Both the position numbers and the translations under genes were made by a program. Positions 54,487-62,306 of a stretch of 64,000 bases of DNA are shown in pieces (within the stretch, counting starts at the first letter, position 1; every line of letters starts with the position of its first letter). The DNA is taken from contig JACKDV010000019.1 of NCBI GenBank assembly GCA_020633315.1, forward strand, positions 108,081 to 172,080. Direction: 5' to 3'. The DNA comes from Myxococcales bacterium (lineage in GTDB: Bacteria; Myxococcota_A; Polyangia; Nannocystales; Nannocystaceae). The notes beneath the pieces were generated by a model. It searched no databases, was not told where the DNA came from, and was given only the letters and a program-made list of their open reading frames with translations.

Positions 54487-55070
54487 CGGCACCGCGATTG
54501 TACGACGTGGGCGCGGGACCGAGCCCCGCTCCCCGCGAGACCAAGGGCTCGACGCCCGCCCCGAGGGCCTGGCAGGTCGGCGACGACGCCCGAGCACGGG
54601 AGGTGGACGATCTCGAGACGATCGAGCTCGGAGGAGATCTCTTCTCGAGTGTGACGACTTCGTCCGAGCGCTCGCCAGCCCGCGGCGTCCGCCCGCGATC
54701 GACCTCGCGCCCGCCCCTCGCGATCATCGAGCTTCGAAGCTCGCGATCGATCGCCCACTGGATCGCGAGCGCCCGCATGAGGATCGCTTCTGCGCAAGGG
54801 ACCGGGGAGCAAGGGAAGCACCGATTGTCGTGAACCACCCGAGGGCATCGTGCTACCAATCCCGTGGACCGCAGGAGCGATGATCGACTCCTCGTGGTAG
54901 CGCCCCCTGGGTAGACCATCGATGCCCTCGCCCTCGTGGGCAGCGGCGCAATTCGAGCGATCTCGAGGTCCGAGCAGACCCCCGAGCGTCGGTCTCGTCG
55001 GTTGGTGCCGGCGGGATCACGGCCGGTCCGCGTGTGCGGGTCCGGCAGCAACCCAACAAGAGGAAACACC
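54487..55070 (+). other. Intergenic, 584 bp: leader of the peptide/queC operon
   Basis: There is no gene here. A perfect 16-bp palindrome (CGAGCTTCGAAGCTCG, 54728-54743) is a possible operator. Near the 3' end a structured leader is possible: 55000-55011 pairs with 55042-55053 (5 bp, one mismatch, 6 bp), enclosing a smaller hairpin. AGGA at 55061-55064 is the ribosome site of the peptide gene. Confidence 0.45.
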
Positions 55071-55241
55071 ATGAAGAAGCAAGAACTGATCCGCAACATC
55101 CAATCGTTGAGCCTCGACGACGCGCTCGAGCTGCGTCGCGAGGTCGAGCAGCGCATCGCCGCGCTGGCCCTCGAGGCCGGTCACGACGGTGGCCTGGGCG
55201 TCAGCACCGATCTGCGGGCGGGCGCCAAGGCGGCCATCTAG
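55071..55241 (+). CDS. Small peptide, 56 aa, candidate modified-peptide precursor
   Basis: The ATG follows AGGAAACACC, the best ribosome site in this part of the window. The first 37 residues are an amphipathic charged helix (MKKQELIRNIQSLSLDDALE at the start). The last 19 are Gly/Ala-rich and ordered like a core: 'HDGGLGVSTDLRAGAKAAI'. Gly-Gly at 40-41 resembles a leader cleavage site, and Lys53 is the only Lys in the tail. A strong hairpin separates it from queC, as is common for abundant precursor peptides. That it is a RiPP precursor is inference; it may be a free-standing small protein. Confidence 0.6.
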   Translation: MKKQELIRNIQSLSLDDALELRREVEQRIAALALEAGHDGGLGVSTDLRAGAKAAI

Positions 55242-55249
55242 CCGCTCCG

Positions 55250-55282
55250 GGCCCCGCACCGGCGACCGGCCGGTGCGGGGCC
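55250..55282 (+). terminator. 13-bp GC hairpin between the peptide gene and queC
   Basis: GGCCCCGCACCGG (55250-55262) pairs perfectly with CCGGTGCGGGGCC (55270-55282) around a 7-base loop, eight bases after the stop. There is no U-tract. It probably protects the short mRNA or attenuates transcription into the enzyme genes, giving more peptide than enzyme. Confidence 0.7.
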
Positions 55283-55419
55283 ATCTCCCGCCGGGTGCTC
55301 GGACATCCGGCCGGGGCTCGAGGCGCAGGACTCGCCCACGACGGGCAACCACTCGTCGCCACCCGGGCCGGCCTCGGCCCGCCCACTCCCCTCCCTCCAC
55401 TCGCCCGACGATCGAAACG

Positions 55420-56130
55420 ATGACCAGACACGAGCCAACCGCAATCGTCCTGCTCAGCGGCGGCCTGGATTCCAGCACCTGCATGGGAATCGCGGCCGAC
55501 GAGGGCTTCGAGATCATCGCCCTCTCCTTCGACTACGGTCAGCGTCACCGCTGCGAGCTCGAGGCCTCTCGTCGGCTCGTTCGTCACTACCGGGCCCGCC
55601 GACACATGATCTGCGAGCTCGGTCTGTTCCGAGAGCTCGGCGGCTCGGCCCTCACCGACGACGGCATCCCGGTCCCCGTGGCGGACTCGGTGGCCCAGAT
55701 CGGCGAGGGCATCCCCACCACCTACGTGCCGGCCCGCAACCTGGTGTTCCTGTCGTACGCCGTAGGCCTGGCCGAGGTCGAGGGGGCGAGCACGATCTTC
55801 ATCGGCGTCAATGCCGTCGACTACAGCGGCTATCCGGACTGCCGCCCGGAGTTCATCCAGGCCTTCGCCGAAGCGGCTGGGCTGGCGATCAAGGCGGGGG
55901 TCGAGGGTCGTGGACCGAGCCTCCGCACCCCGCTGATCGACCTGAGCAAGGCGGAGATCATCGCGAAGGGACGGGCGCTGGGAGTGCCCTACGAGCTCAC
56001 CCACAGCTGCTACCACCCGCGGGAGGACGGGACGGCCTGCGGTCGCTGCGACTCGTGCCTGCTGCGCCGCAAGGGCTTCGCCGACGCGGGCCTGTGCGAT
56101 CCCATCCCCTATGCCTCGAGCGCGGCCTGA
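55420..56130 (+). CDS. queC: 7-cyano-7-deazaguanine synthase (QueC)
   Basis: The 236-aa enzyme converts 7-carboxy-7-deazaguanine plus ammonia and ATP to preQ0. The PP-loop 'LLSGGLDSST' lies at residues 11-20. The zinc site has C197, C207, C210 and C213 in 'ACGRCDSCLLRRKGF'. It ends 'GLCDPIPYASS', as canonical QueC does. It is not the short Cap9-like form. The gene begins 178 bases after the peptide stop and 137 bases after the hairpin; queE follows after three bases. Confidence 0.95.
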   Translation: MTRHEPTAIVLLSGGLDSSTCMGIAADEGFEIIALSFDYGQRHRCELEASRRLVRHYRARRHMICELGLFRELGGSALTDDGIPVPVADSVAQIGEGIPTTYVPARNLVFLSYAVGLAEVEGASTIFIGVNAVDYSGYPDCRPEFIQAFAEAAGLAIKAGVEGRGPSLRTPLIDLSKAEIIAKGRALGVPYELTHSCYHPREDGTACGRCDSCLLRRKGFADAGLCDPIPYASSAA

Positions 56131-56133
56131 GCG

Positions 56134-56754
56134 ATGACGTATCGAGTCAAGGAGATCTACGCGACCCTCCAGGGCGAGGGCGCCCACGCGGGGAGGTCGG
56201 CGGTGTTCTGCCGCTTCTCGGGCTGCAACCTGTGGTCGGGGCGAGAGCGCGACCGAGACCGCGCCGTCTGTCGCTTCTGCGACACGGACTTCGTGGGCAC
56301 CGACGGAGCGCGAGGAGGAGAGTACTCGAGCCCCGAGTCCCTGGTGGAGGTGCTCGCCGGCCTCGCCGCGACCGACTACGTGGTGTTCACCGGGGGCGAG
56401 CCGCTGCTCCAGCTCGACGCCGAGCTCGTGGATCACTGCCATCGCCGGGGCCTCACCGTGGCGGTCGAGACCAACGGCACCATGCCGGCGCCGGCGGGCA
56501 TCGACTGGATCTGCGTGAGCCCCAAGGCCGGCGCCCCTCTGCGCCAGCGCCGGGGCAGCGAGCTCAAGCTGGTCTATCCGCAGCCCGAGCTGCTCCCCGA
56601 GCGGCTCGCCGATCTGGAGTTCGAGCACTTCTTCCTCCAGCCCATGGACGGGCCCCAACGTGACGAGAACACCCAGCGCGCCGCCGAGTACTGCCTCCGG
56701 CACCCTCGCTGGCGGCTCTCCCTGCAGACCCACAAGCTCATCGGATTGCCATGA
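56134..56754 (+). CDS. queE: 7-carboxy-7-deazaguanine synthase (QueE), radical SAM
   Basis: The 206-aa radical SAM enzyme contracts carboxytetrahydropterin to 7-carboxy-7-deazaguanine. The cluster motif is C31-x14-C46-x2-C49, the variant spacing known for part of the QueE family. 'TLQGEGAHAGRSAVFCRFSGCN', 'VVFTGGEPLLQ' and 'VETNGT' are family signatures. The stop overlaps the folE2 start (ATGA). Confidence 0.93.
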   Translation: MTYRVKEIYATLQGEGAHAGRSAVFCRFSGCNLWSGRERDRDRAVCRFCDTDFVGTDGARGGEYSSPESLVEVLAGLAATDYVVFTGGEPLLQLDAELVDHCHRRGLTVAVETNGTMPAPAGIDWICVSPKAGAPLRQRRGSELKLVYPQPELLPERLADLEFEHFFLQPMDGPQRDENTQRAAEYCLRHPRWRLSLQTHKLIGLP

Positions 56755-57545
56755 ACGCTCCCAACCAGACCGTGCTGCACGACCACGCGAGCCTCCGCGA
56801 CGATCGTCAGATCCCGCTGCGCCGAGTGGGCATTCGCAACCTACGCTATCCGATCACCGTGCTCGATCCCCACCGCGGGCGGCAGTCGACGGTCGCCGAC
56901 GTGCTGGCCGCGGCCGACCTGCCGCCGGACACCAAGGGGACGCACATGTCTCGCTTCGTCGAGGTGCTCAACGAGCACCGAGCGGAGATCACCATCGAGA
57001 CTATCCCGGCGATCCTGCGCCGCCTGCAGGAGCGTCTCGAGGCCCACGCGGCCTTCCTCGAGCTCGTCTTTCCCTACTTCATCACCAAGGCGGCCCCCGT
57101 CAGCGGGCTCGAGTCCCTCATGGACTACCAGTGCCGCTTCGAGGCCTCGCTGCGCGGCGACGACTTCGACTTCGTGCTCGGCGTCCAGGTCCCCGTCAAG
57201 TCGCTGTGTCCCTGCTCCAAGGCGATCAGCGACCGCGGAGCCCACAACCAGCGCAGCTACCTCGACGTGCGGGTCCGCAGCTCGGGCCTGCTGTGGATCG
57301 AGGACCTCATCGCCTGCGTGGAGACCTGCGGCTCCTCGCCGCTGTACGCCCTGCTCAAGCGGGAGGACGAGAAGCACGTGACCGAGCTGGCCTACGACAA
57401 CCCTCGCTTCGTGGAGGACCTGGTGCGAGAGGTGATCCTGGCCGTGCGCAAGATCGACACCGTCCGCACCATCGACGTCTCGGTCGACAACCAGGAATCG
57501 ATCCACAACCACTCGGCGTTCGCGGAGGCCTCGTGGTCGAGGTGA
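56751..57545 (+). CDS. folE2: GTP cyclohydrolase I type 2 (FolE2)
   Basis: The 264-aa enzyme opens and rearranges GTP to 7,8-dihydroneopterin triphosphate, the first step to preQ0 and to folate. 'GTHMSRF' at 63-69, 'SLCPCSKAIS' with C153 and C155, and 'GAHNQR' at 163-168 are all present, as is 'SIHNHSAFAE'. I considered QueF and rejected it. The zinc-independent type 2 enzyme supplies the cluster with its own pterin precursor. It overlaps queE and the glycosyltransferase gene by four bases each. Confidence 0.93.
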   Translation: MNAPNQTVLHDHASLRDDRQIPLRRVGIRNLRYPITVLDPHRGRQSTVADVLAAADLPPDTKGTHMSRFVEVLNEHRAEITIETIPAILRRLQERLEAHAAFLELVFPYFITKAAPVSGLESLMDYQCRFEASLRGDDFDFVLGVQVPVKSLCPCSKAISDRGAHNQRSYLDVRVRSSGLLWIEDLIACVETCGSSPLYALLKREDEKHVTELAYDNPRFVEDLVREVILAVRKIDTVRTIDVSVDNQESIHNHSAFAEASWSR

Positions 57546-58342
57546 TCGAGGACCTGACGATCCTCGTCCCGGTCAAGGACGACCGCCGGGTGATCGAGTG
57601 CCTCGCGTCCCGCGACGTGGCGTGCCCCGTGCTCGTGGTGCTCAACGGGGCGACGGCGACCTTCGAGGGGTGGGTGCGGAGCTCGCTGCCCGAGGACGCC
57701 CGCGTGATGAGCCTGCCCGAGCCCGGGCTGGGGCGCGCCTACAACCGCGGGCTGGAGGCCTGCACCACCGAGTATGCGCTGCTCATGGATTCCGACTGCC
57801 GCTTCGCCCCGGGGACCATCGCCCGGCTACGGCGCGGCCTCGCCCACGCTCCGCTGTCGAAGGGACGAGTGGTCTTCGAGTCCGACGACTGGCCGTCGAG
57901 CATCGTGGCCCAGTACCGGCACTTCCACACCAGCGACTTCGTCAACGCCTACAGCCCCCCCCTGGCCCTGTCGCGCACCGTGCTGAGGATGATGCTCGGC
58001 GGCTTCTTCCACGAGCAGCTCGAGTGGTCGGAGGACTTCGAGTTCGACCGCCGCGTGCGAGCCCGGGGCCTGCGGATCCACCACGACCCCGAGGCCCGGA
58101 TCTTCCACCCCGCGATCTCGCCGCGCGCAGACCTGCGCGCCGCCTTCAACTACGGTCGCGGACACGCGATCGGGGAGCGCCTGGGCGTGCTGCCCAGCGC
58201 CGACCTGCCCCTGCCCCTGCGGGTGCGTCGACAGTGGCGACACTTCGAGGCGGTGCGACGGGCCAAGAGCCTCCCCGCCGCCCTCTACTCGGTGGTGTGG
58301 AACGAGGTGCTCACCCTCGGCCGTCGGAGGGTGCTCTCGTGA
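57542..58342 (+). CDS. Family 2-type glycosyltransferase
   Basis: The 266-aa GT-A fold enzyme shows 'DLTILVPVKDDRRVIECL', 'GRAYNRGLEACTTEYALLMDSDCRF' (the D-x-D metal site) and 'LEWSEDFEFDRRVRARGLRIHHDPEARIFHP' in order. It transfers a sugar from a nucleotide sugar to an acceptor. The GTG start overlaps the folE2 stop (GTGA); an earlier in-frame GTG at 57533 is possible. In this operon the acceptor may be the deazaguanine product or the peptide. Confidence 0.8.
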   Translation: MIEDLTILVPVKDDRRVIECLASRDVACPVLVVLNGATATFEGWVRSSLPEDARVMSLPEPGLGRAYNRGLEACTTEYALLMDSDCRFAPGTIARLRRGLAHAPLSKGRVVFESDDWPSSIVAQYRHFHTSDFVNAYSPPLALSRTVLRMMLGGFFHEQLEWSEDFEFDRRVRARGLRIHHDPEARIFHPAISPRADLRAAFNYGRGHAIGERLGVLPSADLPLPLRVRRQWRHFEAVRRAKSLPAALYSVVWNEVLTLGRRRVLS

Positions 58343-59004
58343 GCCGTCCCGCCGCCCTGGTCGTGGCCCCCCACGCCGACGACGAGTCGATCGGCTGCGG
58401 CGGCACCCTGGTCGCGCTGGCCGAGCGGGGCTTCGACGTCGAGGTGCTGCTCGTGACCAGGCCCGAGCCCGTCGGGCGCCGACGCGAGGAGCATGCGGCG
58501 GCCCTGCGCACCCTGGGTGCCCGCTCCGGCCCCGGCCTCGAGCTCCCGCAGCAGCGCATCGTCGCGGACGAGGCAGCGGTCGCGGGGGTGCTCGCGGTGC
58601 TCCGGCGGCTGCGCCCCGCCCTCGTGCTGGCTCCCCACCGCCTCGAGCTCGACCGAGACCATCGCGAGACCCACCGCATCGTCACGGCGGCGCTGCAGGC
58701 CGATCGCTGGACCGCCGACGTGGAGCCGCCGCTCTTGTGGGAGTACGAGGTGTGGACCGCCCTGGCGTACCCCCACCTGCTGGTGGACATCAGCGAGCGG
58801 GTCCGGCACAAGCGCTCTGCGATCGGCTGCTACTCGAGCCAGCTCGTCGAGCACGACTACGTCGCGGCGGCCCTGGGCCTCAATGCCTACCGCGGCGTCA
58901 TGCTCGGCCCCGGGCGCGGCTACTGCGAGGCCTTCGCCCAGGCCACCCCCCCCAACCCCCGCCACCGCGGGCTCCTCGAGGGACTATGTACGTACTTGGC
59001 GTGA
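58339..59004 (+). CDS. PIG-L (LmbE) family deacetylase
   Basis: The 221-aa enzyme removes N-acetyl groups from GlcNAc-type sugars. The metal motif is H12-A-D-D-E16 in 'VVAPHADDESIGCGGTL', a change from the usual HPDDE at one position. 'LAPHRLELDRDHRETHRIV' carries the second metal His. The gene overlaps the glycosyltransferase gene by GTGA. A GT plus PIG-L pair, as in mycothiol or bacillithiol synthesis, suggests that GlcNAc is added and then deacetylated. Confidence 0.88.
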   Translation: MSRPAALVVAPHADDESIGCGGTLVALAERGFDVEVLLVTRPEPVGRRREEHAAALRTLGARSGPGLELPQQRIVADEAAVAGVLAVLRRLRPALVLAPHRLELDRDHRETHRIVTAALQADRWTADVEPPLLWEYEVWTALAYPHLLVDISERVRHKRSAIGCYSSQLVEHDYVAAALGLNAYRGVMLGPGRGYCEAFAQATPPNPRHRGLLEGLCTYLA

Positions 59005-60677
59005 ACGGATGGAGCCGGGGGTGCCACGATCCCTCGGCCGCGTTGCTCAGGGACGGCGAGCTCGTGTGCGCCGTCGAGGAAGAGCGGCTGCTGCGACGCA
59101 AGCACGCCCTCGATCGCCTCCCCCACCTCGCCATCGACTACTGTCTCGGAGCCGCCGGGATCACGGCGGCCGAGATCGACCACGTGGCGGTGGGCTGGGA
59201 CGGCAATCACCTGCTCGCCTACTCCACCGGGCGCCCCCACGCTCAGGCCTCCGAGGGCGTGCTACGAGAGGTCTACCTGCCGCACAGCCTCTTCCCCGAG
59301 CGCGGCGATCGAGCCATGCCCGTGACCTGCGTGGATCACCACCGGGCCCACGCGGCGGGGGCCTTCGCGGCCTCGGGCTTTCGCGAGGCGCTGGTGGTGG
59401 TGATCGACGGCTCGGGTGAGTACGAGTCGACGACCCTGCTGCGAGCCTCGGCCGGGGGTCGGCTGGAGCTGCTGCGCCGCTACCCCTTCTCGTGCTCGAT
59501 CGGCCTGCTCTACGACGCGCTCACCCTGTACCTCGGCTTCGGGCGCTTCCACCACGGCAAGGTGATGGGGCTGGCCGCCCACGGCACGCCCCGCTTCGAG
59601 CTGCCCGACCTCGACCTCGACGCCGAGGCGCCGCCGCGCGATCCGGCCCGGCGCGACCACGAGCAGGCGGTCGTCGACCACTGGCTGCGGACCTTCGAGT
59701 CGCTGACCGGACGCGGGACGCTCACCCACCCCCGCACGCGGCAGGTCGACGACGGCCTGCGGCGCAGCGACGCGAGCGAGCCGTCGGCGCAGCACCGTGA
59801 CCTCGCCGCCTCGGCCCAGGCGTGGCTCGAGCAGCAGGTGTGCCGGCTGGTTCGACACGGGGTGGCGCTGTGCGGCCTCCACGACGTGGTGATCACCGGC
59901 GGCGTGGGCCTGAGCTGCCCCGCCAACTTCCGCGTGCTGGGGCTGCCCGAGGTCGATCGAGTCTACGTGCCCTCGGCCCCCGGCGACGCCGGGGTCAGCC
60001 TGGGCGCGGCGTGTGCGGTCTCGTGGGCCGCGGGCGTCGAGCCGCGGCTCGACGATGCGCACTGCTACGCGGGGCCGTCCGCGTCCGACGCCCAGGTGGC
60101 CGCGCTGCTGCGTCGCTGCGGGCTGACGGCGCTCCAGGTCGACGAGCCGGCCCGGGTGGTGGCCGACGAGCTGCTGCGTGGGCGGGTGGTGGCGTGGTTC
60201 CACGACGGGCTCGAGCTGGGACCGCGAGCGCTCGGGCACCGGAGCATCCTCGCCTCGCCCCTCGAGCTGGAGACGCGCCACCGCGTCAATCGGATCAAGG
60301 GACGCGAGCCCTGGCGCCCGCTGGCCCCCTCGGTCCTCGCCGAGTCCACCACCGATCACTTCGAAGGGGATCCACACTCGCCCTTCATGAGCTTCAGCGC
60401 CCCCGTCCGCGAGGCCACGGCTCGCCGCGCCCCCGCCATCGTCCACGAAGACGGAACGGCTCGCCTGCAGACGGTCCACCGCGACACCACCCCCGCCTTC
60501 TGGACCGCCATCGATGCCTTCGGGCGCGACAGCGGCCTGCCGATCGTGATGAACACGTCCTTCAACGTCGGCCCGGAACCCCTGGTCTGCAGCCCGCTCG
60601 ACGCCCTGCGGACCTTCTGGGCCTCTGGTCTCGATACCCTCGTCCTCGAGAGCTTCGTGCTCCGCAAGGATGGCTGA
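58986..60677 (+). CDS. NodU/CmcH-type carbamoyltransferase
   Basis: The 563-aa enzyme transfers a carbamoyl group from carbamoyl phosphate, via carbamoyl-AMP, to a hydroxyl. The N-terminal part starts 'VLGVNGWSRGCHDPSAALL' and has the metal motif 'DHHRAHAAGAF' near residue 117. The C-terminal part has 'FHDGLELGPRALGHRSILASP', 'VNRIKGREPWRPLAPSVL' and 'MNTSFNVGPEPLVCSP', all family signatures (TobZ, CmcH, NodU). It overlaps the PIG-L gene by 19 bases. It probably carbamoylates a sugar of the final product. Confidence 0.92.
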   Translation: MYVLGVNGWSRGCHDPSAALLRDGELVCAVEEERLLRRKHALDRLPHLAIDYCLGAAGITAAEIDHVAVGWDGNHLLAYSTGRPHAQASEGVLREVYLPHSLFPERGDRAMPVTCVDHHRAHAAGAFAASGFREALVVVIDGSGEYESTTLLRASAGGRLELLRRYPFSCSIGLLYDALTLYLGFGRFHHGKVMGLAAHGTPRFELPDLDLDAEAPPRDPARRDHEQAVVDHWLRTFESLTGRGTLTHPRTRQVDDGLRRSDASEPSAQHRDLAASAQAWLEQQVCRLVRHGVALCGLHDVVITGGVGLSCPANFRVLGLPEVDRVYVPSAPGDAGVSLGAACAVSWAAGVEPRLDDAHCYAGPSASDAQVAALLRRCGLTALQVDEPARVVADELLRGRVVAWFHDGLELGPRALGHRSILASPLELETRHRVNRIKGREPWRPLAPSVLAESTTDHFEGDPHSPFMSFSAPVREATARRAPAIVHEDGTARLQTVHRDTTPAFWTAIDAFGRDSGLPIVMNTSFNVGPEPLVCSPLDALRTFWASGLDTLVLESFVLRKDG

Positions 60678-61530
60678 CGACCCACAGGAGCCCATCATGC
60701 CCGACGCACCCGCACCGACCCCGTCGATCCCCCACGACCAGTACGAAGCCCTGGCCCCGCTCTACGATCTGCTGATCCCCGACCCACCGGGCATGAACGC
60801 GTTCTACCTGGACGCCGCCGCTCGCTTCGGGGTGCGCGGCCCGATCCTCGAGGTCGGCGCGGGCACGGGGCGGCTCACGGTCGAGCTCGCCGCCGCCGGT
60901 CACGAGGTGATCGCCTTCGATCTGTCGCGCCCCATGCTCGGGGTGCTCGACCACAAGCGGGGGAGGATGCCCGCCGAGCAGGCCGCACGCATCCACCTCG
61001 TGGTGGGGGACCAGGCCGAGCTGGAGCTCCCTGCTCCCCATGCCCGAGCGCGCTTCGAGATGATCGCGTCTCCGGGCGGCACGCTCCAGCACGTGACCTC
61101 GATCGACGAGCTGGACCACATCCTGCTCACGCACGCCCGGCGCCTGGCCCCGGGCGGCATCCTCGTGGCCGACCTCGCCGGGACGCCCGTGCTCCAGCGC
61201 GAGGGCCGGTACCAGGAGCGCTACCCCGACTCGTCCCTCGCCAAGCTGAGCGCGCGCTGGACCACGGTGGAGAGCTGGAACGAGTCGATCTTCGATCCGA
61301 CGACGGGCACCACCGAGACCACCTGCTACTTCCACATGCGCGGCCCGGCAGGCGAGCCGACCGACGAGCTCGCCTTTCCCTTTCGCTACACCTACGTGTC
61401 CCCCCAGGACCTGCGGGGCTCGCTCGAGCGCGCGGGCCTGGAGGTGCTCGAGCTCCACGGCGACTTCCGGGGCGCACCACCGGCCGAGCGCGGGGGTGAC
61501 CTCGTCACGATCGCGAGGATGCCCCGATGA
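60670..61530 (+). CDS. SAM-dependent methyltransferase 1
   Basis: This 286-aa class I methyltransferase has motif I 'ILEVGAGTGRLTVEL' at about residues 59-73, preceded by 'YEALAPLYDLLIPDPPGMNAFY'. 'GGTLQHVTSIDELDHIL' and 'LAPGGILVADLAG' follow in the usual order. The start overlaps the carbamoyltransferase gene by eight bases. The methyl acceptor is unknown; N- or O-methylation of the product is likely. Confidence 0.85.
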   Translation: MADDPQEPIMPDAPAPTPSIPHDQYEALAPLYDLLIPDPPGMNAFYLDAAARFGVRGPILEVGAGTGRLTVELAAAGHEVIAFDLSRPMLGVLDHKRGRMPAEQAARIHLVVGDQAELELPAPHARARFEMIASPGGTLQHVTSIDELDHILLTHARRLAPGGILVADLAGTPVLQREGRYQERYPDSSLAKLSARWTTVESWNESIFDPTTGTTETTCYFHMRGPAGEPTDELAFPFRYTYVSPQDLRGSLERAGLEVLELHGDFRGAPPAERGGDLVTIARMPR

Positions 61531-62306
61531 GCGGTGACACCCCGCGCCAAGCCGAGCTGCGCCTGCACGCGGAGCAGAGCTGGGAATCGCCCTTCGAGGG
61601 CCCTCGCCTCGAGCCTCGCCTGCTCGATCTGCTCGAGCGCCTGCTCCCTCCTCACGGCTTGGTCGTGGACCTCGGCTGCGGCACGGGGCACCTGCTGGTG
61701 GAGATCCACGATCACCTCGGGGCCGGGCGGGCGCGCTACCTGGGCATCGACGCCTCGGCCGCCATGGTCGAGGCCGCGATCGCGACCCACCGCGAGGCCG
61801 CGCCCACGATCGAGTGGGAGGTCGACGACGCCCACGGCCTGGCCCTGGCCGACGCCACGGTCGACGTCCTCGTGTCGCGCTGGTCGGAGTTCTCTGCGGC
61901 CGAGGTCGCCCGAGTGCTCCGCCCCGGCGGCTACTTCGTGGAGTGGGGCCTGGGCCCGCGCGACAGCGAGGACGTGGCCCTCGCCTTCGGCGAGCGCTTC
62001 GCCTGCGAGTACGCCCCCCACGAGGCGGCGAGCTGGTACGCCGCACGAGACGAGGCCCTGCTCGCGCACGGCCTCGTCACGCGCTCGCTCGAGCTGGTGC
62101 AGGGCGACGACTACCTCGATCGCCAGCAGCTCGAGGAGACGATCGAGATGGTGCCGCTGGTCGAGCCCTTCGATCGCGAGCGAGATGCCGCGATCCTCGA
62201 CGCCATGCGCCACGGGCCGCGCCCGGGCTCCACCGAGCCGCGATTTCGCGTCCACCGCGAGCACTTCCTGCGCGTGGCTCAGCGCCGCGAGGGAGGCGAG
62301 CCGTGA
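61527..62306 (+). CDS. SAM-dependent methyltransferase 2
   Basis: This 259-aa class I methyltransferase has motif I 'VVDLGCGTGHLL' at about 46-57, then 'YLGIDASAAMVEAAI' and 'VARVLRPGGYFVEWGL'. It overlaps methyltransferase 1 by ATGA and the ArcS-like gene by GTGA. It shares little with methyltransferase 1 beyond the fold, so two separate methylations are likely. Confidence 0.85.
   Translation: MSGDTPRQAELRLHAEQSWESPFEGPRLEPRLLDLLERLLPPHGLVVDLGCGTGHLLVEIHDHLGAGRARYLGIDASAAMVEAAIATHREAAPTIEWEVDDAHGLALADATVDVLVSRWSEFSAAEVARVLRPGGYFVEWGLGPRDSEDVALAFGERFACEYAPHEAASWYAARDEALLAHGLVTRSLELVQGDDYLDRQQLEETIEMVPLVEPFDRERDAAILDAMRHGPRPGSTEPRFRVHREHFLRVAQRREGGEP

Noticed and set aside
50704..54654. A 1316-codon open frame on the plus strand opposite the kinase-TPR gene
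   Set aside because: It is antisense of the kinase and TPR repeats; its product is Arg/Pro/Ala-rich with no signature.
54426..54883. Short plus-strand frames upstream of the peptide gene
   Set aside because: They run opposite the start of the kinase gene and into the leader, have no good ribosome site and no recognisable pattern.
55420..56130. Cap9-like QueC of type IV CBASS
   Set aside because: The protein is a full canonical QueC with PP-loop and four zinc Cys, and no CD-NTase, TGT-like Cap10 or Cap11 gene lies nearby.
56751..57545. QueF (preQ0 reductase) as identity of the third queC-operon gene
   Set aside because: The GTHMSRF, CPCSK and GAHNQR blocks and the length belong to FolE2 (GTP cyclohydrolase type 2).
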